Assembly (NCBI RefSeq): GCF_040147005.1
Contig: NZ_JAMSHO010000001.1
Span: 1-64,000 of the forward strand
Source of the DNA: Halomonas sp. H10-9-1
GTDB lineage: Bacteria > Pseudomonadota > Gammaproteobacteria > Pseudomonadales > Halomonadaceae
DNA length: 64,000 nt
Direction of reading: 5' to 3'
The notes under the pieces are model-generated. The model did no database searches, was not told where the DNA came from, and saw only the letters and a list, made by a program, of their open reading frames with translations. The translations under genes and the position numbers were made by a program. Below, piece after piece: positions 22,784-32,771 of the stretch (its first letter is position 1; each line of letters begins with the position of its first letter).

Positions 22784-23870
22784 GAAGCATCCTCTGCCCG
22801 CCCAACCGCGCCACATCGGCGTGCTGCGACTCTCCGCCCTGGGCGATGTCTGTAACCTGGTGCCGACGATTCGCGCCCTGCAGCGCCAGTGGCCCGAGGC
22901 ACGCATCACCTGGATCGTCGGCAAGGCCGAGCACAGTCTACTGGCGGGCCTCTCCGGGGTCGAGTTCGTGGTCTACGACAAGGCCAGTGGCCTTGCCGGC
23001 TTGCGCGCCCTGTGGCGCGAGTTGGCCGATACCCGCTTCGATGTGCTGCTGCACATGCAGCAGGCGCTGCGCGCCAGTGTGCTCTCCCTGGGGCTCAAGG
23101 CCGACGTACTGGTGGGCTACGACAGGGCGCGCGCCAAGGATGCCCAGCACTGGTTCACCCATCGCCAGATCTCTCCACGCCCGCGCGCCCATGTGCTGGA
23201 GTCCTTCCTGGACTTCGCCCGCCTGATGGGGGTCGAGGACCTGAACCTGGCGTGGCGCCTGGCGATCCCTTCCGCCGCCCGAGAGGAGGCGAGTGCCCTC
23301 ACCGGGGGAGCGAGTTATCTGCTGATGAGCCCCTGTGCCAATCCGCGCTTGCGCAACTTCCGCAACTGGTCTGCCGAGGGCTACGCCGCCGTGGCCCAGC
23401 ACGCCTGGGAGCAGCATGGCCTGTGCACGGTGTTGACCGGGGGGGGCAGCACCCAGGAGCGGGAGATGGGCGAGCGCATCCAGGCCCTGTGTCCGCCCGA
23501 AGCGGTGATCGACGCCATCGGTGGCACCTCGCTCAAGGCGCTGCTGGCGCTGATCGATGCGGCCCAGGCGGTGATCGCGCCGGACTCGGGCCCCGTGCAT
23601 ATGGCCAACGCCCTGAATACGCCCACCGTGGGGCTCTATGCCACCACTAACCCCGACCGTGCCGCGCCCTACCGCTGGCGTGACTTCGTGGTCAATCGCT
23701 ATCCTGAGGCGGTACGCCGCTACCTGCACAAGGACCCCGAGGAGATCCCCTGGGGGCAGCGTGTCCGCCATCCGGATGCCATGTCACTGATCCGCGCCGA
23801 TGACGTGATCGAGCGCCTCGAGGCGGCACTGCAGCACGCCATCGATCATCCCCCAGCCAAGGATGCCTGA
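22782..23870 (+). CDS. GT9 heptosyltransferase, OpsX-like
   Basis: A 362-residue GT9 enzyme with [20 protein letters not shown] near 14 and [26 protein letters not shown] near 263. The motif [10 protein letters not shown] and the neighbouring Kdo kinase point to the Haemophilus-type OpsX heptosyltransferase I, which adds the first heptose to phosphorylated Kdo; this assignment is by resemblance and context, and no separate waaC is seen here. The ATG at 22782 lacks a visible Shine-Dalgarno sequence; an open frame reaches 22647 without family similarity. The stop is 3 bp before hldE, so hldE and waaA are probably cotranscribed with it. Confidence 0.83.
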   Translation: MKHPLPAQPRHIGVLRLSALGDVCNLVPTIRALQRQWPEARITWIVGKAEHSLLAGLSGVEFVVYDKASGLAGLRALWRELADTRFDVLLHMQQALRASVLSLGLKADVLVGYDRARAKDAQHWFTHRQISPRPRAHVLESFLDFARLMGVEDLNLAWRLAIPSAAREEASALTGGASYLLMSPCANPRLRNFRNWSAEGYAAVAQHAWEQHGLCTVLTGGGSTQEREMGERIQALCPPEAVIDAIGGTSLKALLALIDAAQAVIAPDSGPVHMANALNTPTVGLYATTNPDRAAPYRWRDFVVNRYPEAVRRYLHKDPEEIPWGQRVRHPDAMSLIRADDVIERLEAALQHAIDHPPAKDA

Positions 23871-23872
23871 CG

Positions 23873-25302
<1,430 letters not shown>

Positions 25303-25303
<1 letters not shown>

Positions 25304-26580
25304 TGGGCTGGCCCCGGCTCGCCTACTCCACGGCGCTGCACCTGCTCGCTCGCCTGCTCTGGCGGCGCCTGCGCCGTGAGCATGGACTCACCGACCCCAG
25401 GCCATTGCGCCTGGGGAGGATTCCCGAGACCCCTCCCGACACACACATGCTATGGCTGCACTGCGCCTCGGTGGGCGAGGTGCAGGCGGCCCGCCCGCTG
25501 ATCGAGGCGCTGCTCGAGCGCTATCCCGGCCACTCGCTGACCGTGACTACCATGACCGCCACCGGCGCCGAACGCGTGCGTGCGCTGGCAGACGGGCGCC
25601 AGGATGGCCGGCTGGTCCATCACTTCGTGCCCCTGGACTTCCCCCACGCTGCGGCACGCTTCGTCGAGCGCCTGCGCCCAGAGATCGCGCTGTTCTTCGA
25701 GACCGAGCTGTGGCCCAACCTGCTCCATGCCTGCCGCACCCGCGGCGTACCGGTGGCGGTGCTCAACGGTCGACTCTCCCCGCGAGCCCTGCGTGGCTAT
25801 CGCCGGTTGCGCCCGCTGCTGCGCGAGGCCCTGGGCTGCGTCGACTGGCTGGCGGCCAAGTCCGATGAGGATGCCGCGCGCTTCGCCGAGCTCGGCATGG
25901 CGGCTGAGCGCACTAGCGTGGTGGGCTCGCTGAAGTTCGACATCGCACCGGAAGAGGGCGTTCAGAAGGTAAGTGAGCGCTTGCGCACACTGCTGGGGCG
26001 CCGCCAGGTTTGGGTGGCGGGCTCCACCCACGAGGGCGAGGAAGCGCTGCTGCTGGCCGCCCATGGGCGGCTGCGCGAGAGCTACCCCGAGGCGCTGTTG
26101 GTGCTGGTGCCGCGCCATCCCCAGCGCTTCGAGGCGGTGGCGAGCCTGTGCGAACAGGCCGGCCAGGCACCGGCCAGGCGCTCCCGGGGAGAGAGGCCCG
26201 AGGATGGCACCGCGGTCTACCTGGCAGACACCATGGGCGAGCTGCTGGCGCTCTATGGCGCCGCCGACCTGGCCTTCGTCGGCGGCAGCCTGGTGCCGGT
26301 GGGTGGCCACAACCTGCTGGAGCCCGCCGCCCTGGGCATCCCGGTGCTCACTGGACCGGAGCTGGCCAACTTCGCCGATGTGGCCGAGGCGCTGCGCGGC
26401 GCCGGTGCCCTGGTGGAGGTGGCCGACGAGAAGCGCCTCGCCGAGGCGCTGATCGCGCTGTTCGCCGACACGGCCGAGCGCCGTCGTCTCGGTGAGGCGG
26501 GGCGCGGCGTGGTGATGGCCAACCGCGGCGCGCTTGAACGTACCCTGAAGGGGCTGGACAGGCTGCTACTGGCGAAGTAA
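25303..26580 (+). CDS. waaA: Kdo transferase (3-deoxy-D-manno-octulosonic acid transferase)
   Basis: Transfers Kdo from CMP-Kdo to lipid IVA at the inner membrane. The 425-residue protein has an N-terminal membrane-associated helix, LHCASVGEVQAARPLIEALL near 50, FFETELWPNLLHACRTRGVP near 129 and the C-terminal FVGGSLVPVGGHNLLEPAALG near 326, all typical of WaaA. With KdkA present, the enzyme may add a single Kdo as in Haemophilus, but sequence alone does not decide this. A hairpin covers its stop codon. Confidence 0.96.
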
Positions 26581-26596
26581 GTGCTTACTTCGTTTG
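26573..26596 (+). terminator. Terminator-like hairpin spanning the waaA stop codon
   Basis: CGAAGTAAG and CTTACTTCG form a 9-bp perfect stem with a TG loop, followed by TTTGC. The stem includes the waaA stop codon and lies in the 24-bp gap between the convergent waaA and rpiA, so it may serve both. The T-run is short. Confidence 0.5.
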
Positions 26597-26604
26597 CAGG
26601 GCCA

Positions 26605-27294
26605 TCAGGCCGGTGTCAGGCGCTCCACGCCCTGGGCGGTGCCGAGCAGCAGCACATCGGCGCCGCGGGCGGCGAACAGGCCGTTGGTCACCACGCCGAC
26701 AATGGCGTTGAGGCGCGCTTCCATGGCCAGCGGGTCGTCGATCATGAAATCAAAGCAGTCGATGATCTGGTTGCCGTTGTCGGTGACCACCCCCTCGCGG
26801 TAGACCGGGTCGGCACCCAACTTGACCAGCTCCCGGGCCACATAGGAGCGGGCCATGGGAATCACCTCCACCGGCAGCGGGAAGGCGCCGAGGCGCTCGA
26901 CCCGCTTGGAGGCGTCGGCGATGCAGATGAACTTCTCGGCACAGGCGGCCACCACCTTCTCGCGGGTCAGGGCCGCGCCCCCGCCCTTGATCATATGCAA
27001 GTGAGCGTTCACTTCGTCGGCACCGTCGATGTAGAAGGGCACCGTGCCCACGGAGTTGAGCTCGAACACCTCGATGCCGTGGCCGCGCAGCCGCTCGGCG
27101 CTGGCCTCGGAGCTGGCCACGGCGCCGGCGAAGTCGTGGCGCAGCTCGGCCAGGCGGTCGATGAAGCGGTTGGCGGTGGAGCCGGTACCGATGCCGAGCA
27201 CGGTGTCGCGATGCAGCTGGGGGCGAACCTCGGCGATGGCGGCCGCGGCGACGGCGTCCTTGAGCTGGTCTTGGGATAGGCCGGCCTGGGTCAT
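26605..27294 (-). CDS. rpiA: Ribose-5-phosphate isomerase A
   Basis: Interconverts ribose-5-phosphate and ribulose-5-phosphate in the pentose phosphate pathway. The 229-residue product has [18 protein letters not shown] near 34, [20 protein letters not shown] near 91 and the active-site region [20 protein letters not shown] near 110. Length and motifs are standard. It is divergent from ilvA. Confidence 0.97.
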   Translation of the reverse strand: MTQAGLSQDQLKDAVAAAAIAEVRPQLHRDTVLGIGTGSTANRFIDRLAELRHDFAGAVASSEASAERLRGHGIEVFELNSVGTVPFYIDGADEVNAHLHMIKGGGAALTREKVVAACAEKFICIADASKRVERLGAFPLPVEVIPMARSYVARELVKLGADPVYREGVVTDNGNQIIDCFDFMIDDPLAMEARLNAIVGVVTNGLFAARGADVLLLGTAQGVERLTPA

Positions 27295-27521
27295 GGGGCA
27301 CTCTCCTTGGGTGTCGTGAATCGGCGGGATGGATGGGAAGGCGATGGGGCGACATTATAGGCCAGCGGGGACCGCGTGCCGATGCAGCTCGATCCAGCCT
27401 CGAGACTGCTCCCTGCGCCACTGGCTGGACGCCAAGGCTGCCGGAATGCTACCAATAGGGGTTGCCTCGCAGCGCAGCATGCGCGCTGCGTCCTCTCGCG
27501 TCACGCCTCTGGGATATCAGG

Positions 27522-29036
27522 ATGCTCGAAGCTACCGTCAAGAAGATTCTCCAGGCCCGGGTCTATGAAGCCGCTCGGGAAACGCCGATCTCGCCGGCCC
27601 CCTTCCTCTCCCGTCGCTTCAACAACACCATTCTGATCAAGCGCGAGGACCTGCAGCCGGTCTACTCCTTCAAGATTCGCGGCGCCTACAACAAGATGGC
27701 CCAGCTCAGCGAGGCGCAGAAGGCCAAGGGCGTGATCGCAGCGTCCGCCGGCAACCACGCCCAGGGCCTGGCGATGGCGGCGAAGCAGATGGGCGTCAAG
27801 GCGATCATCGTGATGCCGCGCATTACCCCCGAGATCAAGGTGGCTGCGGTGCGTGCCCGGGGTGCCAAGGTGGTGCTCAAGGGCGACGCCTTCGCCGAGG
27901 CCGCCGCGCATGCCCAGACGCTGATCGAGGAGCGCGGCTACACCTATATCCCGCCCTTCGACGATATCGACGTGGTGGCGGGCCAGGGCACCATCGCCGT
28001 GGAGATCCTGCGTCAGCACGGCGGCCCGCTGGACGCCATCTTCGTGCCGGTGGGCGGCGGCGGCCTGATCGCCGGCGTGGCCGCCTACGTCAAGTACCTG
28101 CGCCCGGATATCAAGGTGATCGGCGTCGAGGCCGAGGACAGCGCCTGCTTCAAGGCGGCACTGGAGTCGGGCAAGCGGGTCACCCTTGATCAGGTGGGGG
28201 TGTTCGCCGAGGGAGTCGCCGTGGCTCAGGTCGGCAAGGTGCCCTTCGATATCGCCCGGGACCTGGTCGACGAGGTCATCACCGTCAATACCGACGAGAT
28301 GTGTGCGGCGGTGAAGGACATCTTCGAGGACACCCGGGCGGTCTCCGAGACTTCCGGCGCGCTCTCCCTGGCCGGCCTCAAGAAGTATATCCAGCAGACC
28401 GGTGCCGAGGGGCAGACCCTGCTGTGCATCAATTCCGGGGCCAATACCAACTTCGACCGCCTGCAGCATATCGCCGAGCGCACCGAACTCGGCGAGCAGC
28501 GCGAGGCGATCCTCGCCGTGACCATCCCCGAGCGGCCGGGGAGCTTCAAGAAGTTCTGTCGCACCATCGGCAAGCGCATGGTCACCGAGTTCAACTACCG
28601 CTACGCCGACCCCGACAACGCCCATATCTTCGTCGGGGTGCAGGTGAAACCCGGTGGCGAGGACCGCCAGGCGGTGATCGACAGGCTACGCGAGGCGGGC
28701 TATCCGGTGGAGGACCTTACCGACAACGAGCTGGCCAAGCTGCATATCCGCCACCTGGGTGGCGGTCGTCCCAAGCAGCAGTTCGACGAGGAGGTCTACC
28801 GCTTCGAGTTCCCGGAGCGTCCCGGAGCGCTGATGAACTTCCTTACCAACCTGCCCCATGACTGGAACATCTCGCTGTTCCACTACCGCAACCATGGCGC
28901 CGCCTACGGCCGTGTGCTGGTGGGCATGCAGGTGCCCAATGGCGACCGCTCCCATGTGGAGGAGTACTTCGACGCCATCGGCTACCGCTACTGGAAGGAG
29001 TCGGACAACCCCGCCTATCGGCTGTTCATGGCCTGA
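27522..29036 (+). CDS. ilvA: Threonine ammonia-lyase, biosynthetic
   Basis: PLP enzyme that converts threonine to 2-oxobutanoate, the first step of isoleucine synthesis. The 504-residue protein has the PLP lysine in YSFKIRGAYNKM near residue 46, the glycine-rich phosphate loop PVGGGGLIAGVAAY near 178 and two C-terminal ACT-like regulatory domains (RPGSFKKFCRTIGKR near 335; RPGALMNFLTNLPHD near 430), the form feedback-inhibited by isoleucine. ATG 27522 gives the family N-terminus MLEATVKKILQARVYE; an open extension to 27462 is not conserved. Confidence 0.96.
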   Translation: MLEATVKKILQARVYEAARETPISPAPFLSRRFNNTILIKREDLQPVYSFKIRGAYNKMAQLSEAQKAKGVIAASAGNHAQGLAMAAKQMGVKAIIVMPRITPEIKVAAVRARGAKVVLKGDAFAEAAAHAQTLIEERGYTYIPPFDDIDVVAGQGTIAVEILRQHGGPLDAIFVPVGGGGLIAGVAAYVKYLRPDIKVIGVEAEDSACFKAALESGKRVTLDQVGVFAEGVAVAQVGKVPFDIARDLVDEVITVNTDEMCAAVKDIFEDTRAVSETSGALSLAGLKKYIQQTGAEGQTLLCINSGANTNFDRLQHIAERTELGEQREAILAVTIPERPGSFKKFCRTIGKRMVTEFNYRYADPDNAHIFVGVQVKPGGEDRQAVIDRLREAGYPVEDLTDNELAKLHIRHLGGGRPKQQFDEEVYRFEFPERPGALMNFLTNLPHDWNISLFHYRNHGAAYGRVLVGMQVPNGDRSHVEEYFDAIGYRYWKESDNPAYRLFMA

Positions 29037-29125
29037 AGCCTCTGCGAAGGCGCGGGTAAGCGCTGACTCGCGCCGGGAGGCTTGTCACCCGGCGGTTTCA
29101 CGGCATGAACGTTGAGGCTCGGCGG

Positions 29126-29154
29126 TTGTCTTGGCGGCAGAGTCGGCCTATAGT
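29126..29154 (+). promoter_or_regulatory. Sigma-70-type promoter for the 31-residue peptide gene
   Basis: TTGTCT (29126-29131) and TATAGT (29149-29154) are separated by 17 bp, close to the ideal promoter, and lie 36 bp upstream of the small reading frame at 29191. Confidence 0.65.
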
Positions 29155-29190
29155 CTGCGGCGTTGAATTTCTCATTACCCGGAGTCGACG

Positions 29191-29286
29191 ATGAAGCGCA
29201 AGCCCGATGTGGTCATGGCCCTGGTGCTGCTGTTCGGTGTTGGTGTCGTGGCAACCGGTTATGCCCAGGCCCTGGTAGGAAACTGA
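29191..29286 (+). CDS. Small membrane peptide, 31 residues
   Basis: A short reading frame beginning MKRKPDVVMALVLLFGVGVV and ending ALVGN: a positively charged N-terminus followed by one hydrophobic segment of about 18 residues, then a short polar tail. Expression signals are strong for such a small gene: a TTGTCT-N17-TATAGT promoter, a CCCGGAG ribosome-binding site 6 bases before ATG, and a 15-bp hairpin 29 bp after the stop. It probably sits in the inner membrane as a single-span protein. I do not recognise a function. Confidence 0.62.
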   Translation: MKRKPDVVMALVLLFGVGVVATGYAQALVGN

Positions 29287-29315
29287 ACGCGAATTGCCGA
29301 CCCCTGGCTGCAAGC

Positions 29316-29347
29316 AACGGGCCGATGCCAACTGGCATCGGCCCGTT
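29316..29347. terminator. Bidirectional terminator-like hairpin
   Basis: AACGGGCCGATGCCA and its exact complement form a 15-bp stem between the small peptide gene and the convergent fau. Flanking T-runs are weak on both strands. Confidence 0.6.
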
Positions 29348-29359
29348 CGTATTCTGGTC

Positions 29360-30004
29360 TCAAGGCCGTACCAGCCGAGCGTCGCTGACGATGGCGTCCA
29401 GCGGCACGTCCCACGGCTCCACCGGCAGCGAGTCGACCCGCTGACAGTCATGGGCCAGGCCGACCAGTCGCGGGCGCGGCCCCGGGTGACGGGTGAAGGC
29501 CAGGGTGCGGTCGTAGAAGCCGCCACCCATGCCCATGCGCTGGCCGGCGTCGTCGAAGCCCACCAGCGGCAGCAGGATCAGGTCCAGGGCCCAGGCCGCC
29601 AGGCGCCGGGCGCGATGGGCGCCATGACGGGTCTCGGGCTCGGGGATGCCGAAGCGGTTGCGGACCATGGGCGTATCGGCATGGTAGTGCACGAACCACA
29701 GGCGATTGCGTGACAGCGGCTTGAGCACCGGCAGATGAACCCGGGCGCCACGGTGCCGGAACCAGTCGATCAGGGGGGTGGGGTCGATCTCGCCGTCATT
29801 GGGCAGGTAGAGCGCCACGCGGCGGGCACGCTGCACTTCGGGCAGGCGGCGCAGCCTGAGGCACAGGTGTTCGCTGGCGCGTCGTCGCTGTTCGGGCGTC
29901 AGGGCGCGGCGGCGGCGGCGCAGTTCGCGACGCAACTCACGGCGTGAGCCATCGAAGCTCTCGAGAGAAAGGGGTGCGGCGGATGTCGGCATGAGAAGTG
30001 TCAT
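29360..30004 (-). CDS. fau: 5-formyltetrahydrofolate cyclo-ligase
   Basis: Converts 5-formyl-THF to 5,10-methenyl-THF in an ATP-dependent reaction. The 214-residue protein has the arginine-rich N-terminal RRELRRELRRRRRALTPEQR near 20, ALYLPNDGEIDPTPL near 64 and the catalytic GQRMGMGGGFYDRTLAF near 153. It lies just downstream of the 6S RNA on the same strand, the conserved gammaproteobacterial ssrS-fau arrangement. The start could be ATG 30004 or ATG 29992. Confidence 0.93.
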   Translation of the reverse strand: MTLLMPTSAAPLSLESFDGSRRELRRELRRRRRALTPEQRRRASEHLCLRLRRLPEVQRARRVALYLPNDGEIDPTPLIDWFRHRGARVHLPVLKPLSRNRLWFVHYHADTPMVRNRFGIPEPETRHGAHRARRLAAWALDLILLPLVGFDDAGQRMGMGGGFYDRTLAFTRHPGPRPRLVGLAHDCQRVDSLPVEPWDVPLDAIVSDARLVRP

Positions 30005-30013
30005 GTGGACGAG

Positions 30014-30195
30014 GTTCCCCAGAGTGCCGCTGTCGTTCTGGCCCTTGAACCCAGTGGTTCAAGGTGGGTGGCCGCAGCCGAACCGTCAGGCTTTCCGACG
30101 CACGGACATGCACACGGGTCCGGCTAGCATATGGCCCCCTGGGTACTGCGCATAGGCTCGAGGGACGATAACGACTGGCAAACACCCCAGGGAAC
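30014..30195 (-). ncRNA. ssrS: 6S RNA
   Basis: A 182-nt RNA on the minus strand between zapA and fau, the standard 6S location. Its 5' end GTTCCCTGGGGTG and 3' end CACTCTGGGGAAC pair over 13 positions (with G-U pairs) to close the molecule. The 3' half has the diagnostic CCTTGAACCACTGGGTTCAAGG hairpin preceded by a GC-rich arm. 6S RNA sequesters sigma-70 RNA polymerase holoenzyme by mimicking an open promoter. Ends are inferred from pairing and may be off by a few bases. Confidence 0.93.
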
Positions 30196-30201
30196 GCCTT
30201 C

Positions 30202-30231
30202 ATCGTACCAGAGCCGGTGAGGGGCGGCCAA
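30202..30231 (-). promoter_or_regulatory. Probable 6S RNA promoter
   Basis: On the minus strand, TTGGCC and TACGAT are separated by 18 bp, and TACGAT ends 6 bases before the inferred 6S RNA 5' end at 30195. Confidence 0.5.
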
Positions 30232-30250
30232 TGGATTCCGGGGGCCGGGC

Positions 30251-30553
30251 TCAGCGCGGCTCCGGGGTGCCGGCCAGGGCCCGTTCCAGGCGCTCGCTCA
30301 GGGCGTCCAGGCTGCGCTCCCCCTCACGCTGGTTCTCCAGCGTCTCGAGCAGCTCATGGGTGATATTGAGCGCCGCCATGATGGCGATGCGCTCGCTGCC
30401 CAACAGGTTGTTCTGGGCGTGGATGCCGGTCATGGCGCGATCCAGGTAGCGGGCCGCACGCTCCAGCTTGGGCTCTTCCTCGGGGGAGCAGGCGATGACG
30501 TAGCTGCGTCCCAGCAGGGTGATCTCGGCGGTCGGCCGTGTTGCGTCGCTCAT
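30251..30553 (-). CDS. zapA: Cell division protein ZapA
   Basis: ZapA bundles FtsZ filaments at mid-cell. The 100-residue product has an N-terminal globular part (TAEITLLGRSYVIACSPEEE near 8) and a C-terminal coiled coil (from about residue 60, ITHELLETLENQREGERSLD). Length and motifs are typical. It is divergent from ygfB and upstream of 6S RNA and fau, as in other gammaproteobacteria. Confidence 0.93.
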   Translation of the reverse strand: MSDATRPTAEITLLGRSYVIACSPEEEPKLERAARYLDRAMTGIHAQNNLLGSERIAIMAALNITHELLETLENQREGERSLDALSERLERALAGTPEPR

Positions 30554-30760
30554 CGGGGGGCTCCGGCTCGACCCCGCGGGCCACGCTGGCCGCGCGTCCC
30601 TGGGGGCCGATGCGTTAACATCCAGTCAATACGGCATGGCCAGCCACTATAAGAGAGGCCTTCTCGAGCGGTCAACGCGCGGTGTCGATTAGCGCCCCGT
30701 CCCCGCCCGGCCAGCCACCGTCTATTCGGACACCATCCATACCAGGCACCAGGAGCCCCC

Positions 30761-31339
30761 ATGTCCCTGATCGACGAACGCCAGGACTTTTCCACCATCG
30801 CCGACCTCTTCCTGCTCCACGGCAGCATGCAGTCACCGGCCTTCCTCGACGGGCAGCTGTGTGCCCGGCTCGCCATGCACGATATCGACCCCGCTGCCTG
30901 GCTGGAGGAGGTGTGCCTGGTGCTGGGCGTCGAGCAGCCGCGTGACGAGCCCTCCGCGGAGCGCTTCCTGGCCTGGCGCCGCCAGACCCTGGATGCGCTC
31001 TCCGGCGGCGAGCTCGGTTACGAACCGCTGCTGCCCGATGAGCTCTTCTCGCTGGCCGAGCGTGCCCGGGGCCTGAAGGAGTGGACCCAGGGCTTCCTGG
31101 AAGTGATCGAGGATGCCGGCGAGGCGCCCCGGGAGGCATGGTCCACGGCACTGCGCGAGGCGCTGGAGGATCTGCAGGGAATCGCCGCCATGCCCGCCGA
31201 TCTCGAGGAGAGCGCCGAGAACGAAGGCGACCTCTTTGCCCTGGCCGAGCACGCCCGCATGGCGGCCATGCTGCTCTACACCGAGCAGCATCCCGGCAGG
31301 CCCCAGGTCGAGGATGCCGAAACCCCCACCCGCCACTGA
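30761..31339 (+). CDS. ygfB: UPF0149/YgfB family protein
   Basis: A 192-residue protein of the UPF0149 (YecA/YgfB) group, with HGSMQSPAFLDGQLCARLA near 19, LLPDELFSLAERARGLKEWT near 88 and an acidic C-terminal half (DLEESAENEGDLFALAEHAR near 147). In Pseudomonas YgfB affects expression of some stress and beta-lactam-resistance genes; the role here is not known. It leads the ygfB-pepP-ubiH-ubiI gene cluster, 26 bp before pepP. Confidence 0.9.
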   Translation: MSLIDERQDFSTIADLFLLHGSMQSPAFLDGQLCARLAMHDIDPAAWLEEVCLVLGVEQPRDEPSAERFLAWRRQTLDALSGGELGYEPLLPDELFSLAERARGLKEWTQGFLEVIEDAGEAPREAWSTALREALEDLQGIAAMPADLEESAENEGDLFALAEHARMAAMLLYTEQHPGRPQVEDAETPTRH

Positions 31340-31365
31340 AACACCATCATCGACAAGGAGTCCCC

Positions 31366-32703
31366 ATGCTGCCCGAGACCCTGCCTCGCCCAGCGCCGAT
31401 CGCCAATGCCGACTACCGACTGCGCCGCCAGGCGTTGATGGCCGCCCTGCCCGCCGACAGCGCCGTGCTGCTGCCCGGTGCCTCCCTGGTCACCCGATCG
31501 CGGGACAGCGAGTTCCCCTTCCGCCAGGACAGCGACTTCCACTACCTCACCGGCTTCCCCGAGCCCGATGCCCTGCTGCTGCTGCTCCCGGGGCGTGTCG
31601 AGGGCGAGAGCGTGCTGTTCTGCCAGGATCGTGACCCGACGCTGGAGGCCTGGACCGGCATCCGGTTGGGCGCCGAAGGAGCCGTCCGTGAGCACGGCGT
31701 CGACCAGGCCCTCGAGAACGCCGAGCGCGGCGAGCGCCTCGCGGCCCTGCTCGATGGTCGCCGCACGCTCTACCTGGCGCTGGACAGCGAGCAGGCGCTG
31801 GCGCTGGCCGAGGAGGTACGCGCCGAGCTGGTGTCGCGGGTGCGGCGCGGGGCGCGCCCCCCCGAGGCCTTCGCCGATGTGGCACCGCTGCTCCATGAGG
31901 CGCGGCTGGTCAAGAGCCCGGCGGAGCTGGCCCTGCTGCGGCATGCCGCGGAGATCTCGGCGCGTGGTCACATGCGCGCCATGCGTGCGTCGCGCCCCGG
32001 ACTTGCGGAGTACCAGCTGCAGGCGGAGCTGGAGCATGAGTTCCGCTGGCAGGGCGGCAGCGGTCCCGCCTATGCCAGCATCGTCGGTGGCGGCGCCAAT
32101 GCCTGTGTGCTGCACTACATCGAGAATCGCGCCCCGCTCAAGGACGGTGACCTAGTGCTGATCGATGCCGGGGCCGAGTTCGAGCTGTATGCCGGCGACA
32201 TCACGCGCACCTTTCCGGTCAATGGCCGTTTCAGCGATGCCCAGCGGGCGCTCTACGCGGTGGTGCTGGGGGTCCAGGAGCGTGCGGTGGCCGCGGTGCG
32301 CCCCGGCACCACCCTGGCGGCGATCCACACCGAGGTGGTGCGCGGCCTGACCGAGGGGCTGATCCACCTGGGTCTGCTCGAGGGCGAGGTGCAGGCGCGC
32401 ATCGATGACGAGAGCTACCGGCGCTTCTACCTGCACTCTACCTCCCACTGGCTGGGGCTGGATGTCCATGACGTGGGGCTCTATCGCCGCGATGGTGAAC
32501 CCCGGCCGCTGGTCCCGGGCATGGTGCTCACCGTGGAACCGGGGCTCTACATACCCGCCGACGACGACATACCCGAGGCCTTGCGTGGCATCGGCATCCG
32601 CATCGAGGACGATGTCGTGGTGACCGACGAGGGACACGAGGTGCTGACCGCCTCCGTCCCGAAATCGGTAGAGGCTATAGAGGCGCTGTTGGCTGGTAAG
32701 TGA
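31366..32703 (+). CDS. pepP: Xaa-Pro aminopeptidase
   Basis: Metallopeptidase of family M24 that removes N-terminal residues preceding proline. The 445-residue product has an N-terminal domain (FPFRQDSDFHYLTGFPEPDA near 47) and a C-terminal pita-bread domain with the dinuclear metal ligands: Asp in VLIDAGAEF and DITRTFPVNG, His in HSTSHWLGLDVHDVG, Glu in LTVEPGLY and IRIEDDVVV. ATG 31366 follows AAGGAG. The gene order with ubiH and ubiI is conserved in gammaproteobacteria. Confidence 0.95.
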   Translation: MLPETLPRPAPIANADYRLRRQALMAALPADSAVLLPGASLVTRSRDSEFPFRQDSDFHYLTGFPEPDALLLLLPGRVEGESVLFCQDRDPTLEAWTGIRLGAEGAVREHGVDQALENAERGERLAALLDGRRTLYLALDSEQALALAEEVRAELVSRVRRGARPPEAFADVAPLLHEARLVKSPAELALLRHAAEISARGHMRAMRASRPGLAEYQLQAELEHEFRWQGGSGPAYASIVGGGANACVLHYIENRAPLKDGDLVLIDAGAEFELYAGDITRTFPVNGRFSDAQRALYAVVLGVQERAVAAVRPGTTLAAIHTEVVRGLTEGLIHLGLLEGEVQARIDDESYRRFYLHSTSHWLGLDVHDVGLYRRDGEPRPLVPGMVLTVEPGLYIPADDDIPEALRGIGIRIEDDVVVTDEGHEVLTASVPKSVEAIEALLAGK

Positions 32704-32734
32704 TCGCTCCATCAGGTCTGCTTCTTTTTTTATG

Positions 32735-32746
32735 TAATATACATTA
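32735..32746. promoter_or_regulatory. AT-rich near-palindrome upstream of ubiH
   Basis: TAATATACATTA is palindromic at ten of its twelve positions and lies in a locally AT-rich stretch between pepP and ubiH. It could be a promoter element or an operator; no regulator is identified. Confidence 0.3.
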
Positions 32747-32771
32747 TGAAATATTCAGCTGAGGTGGCGCC

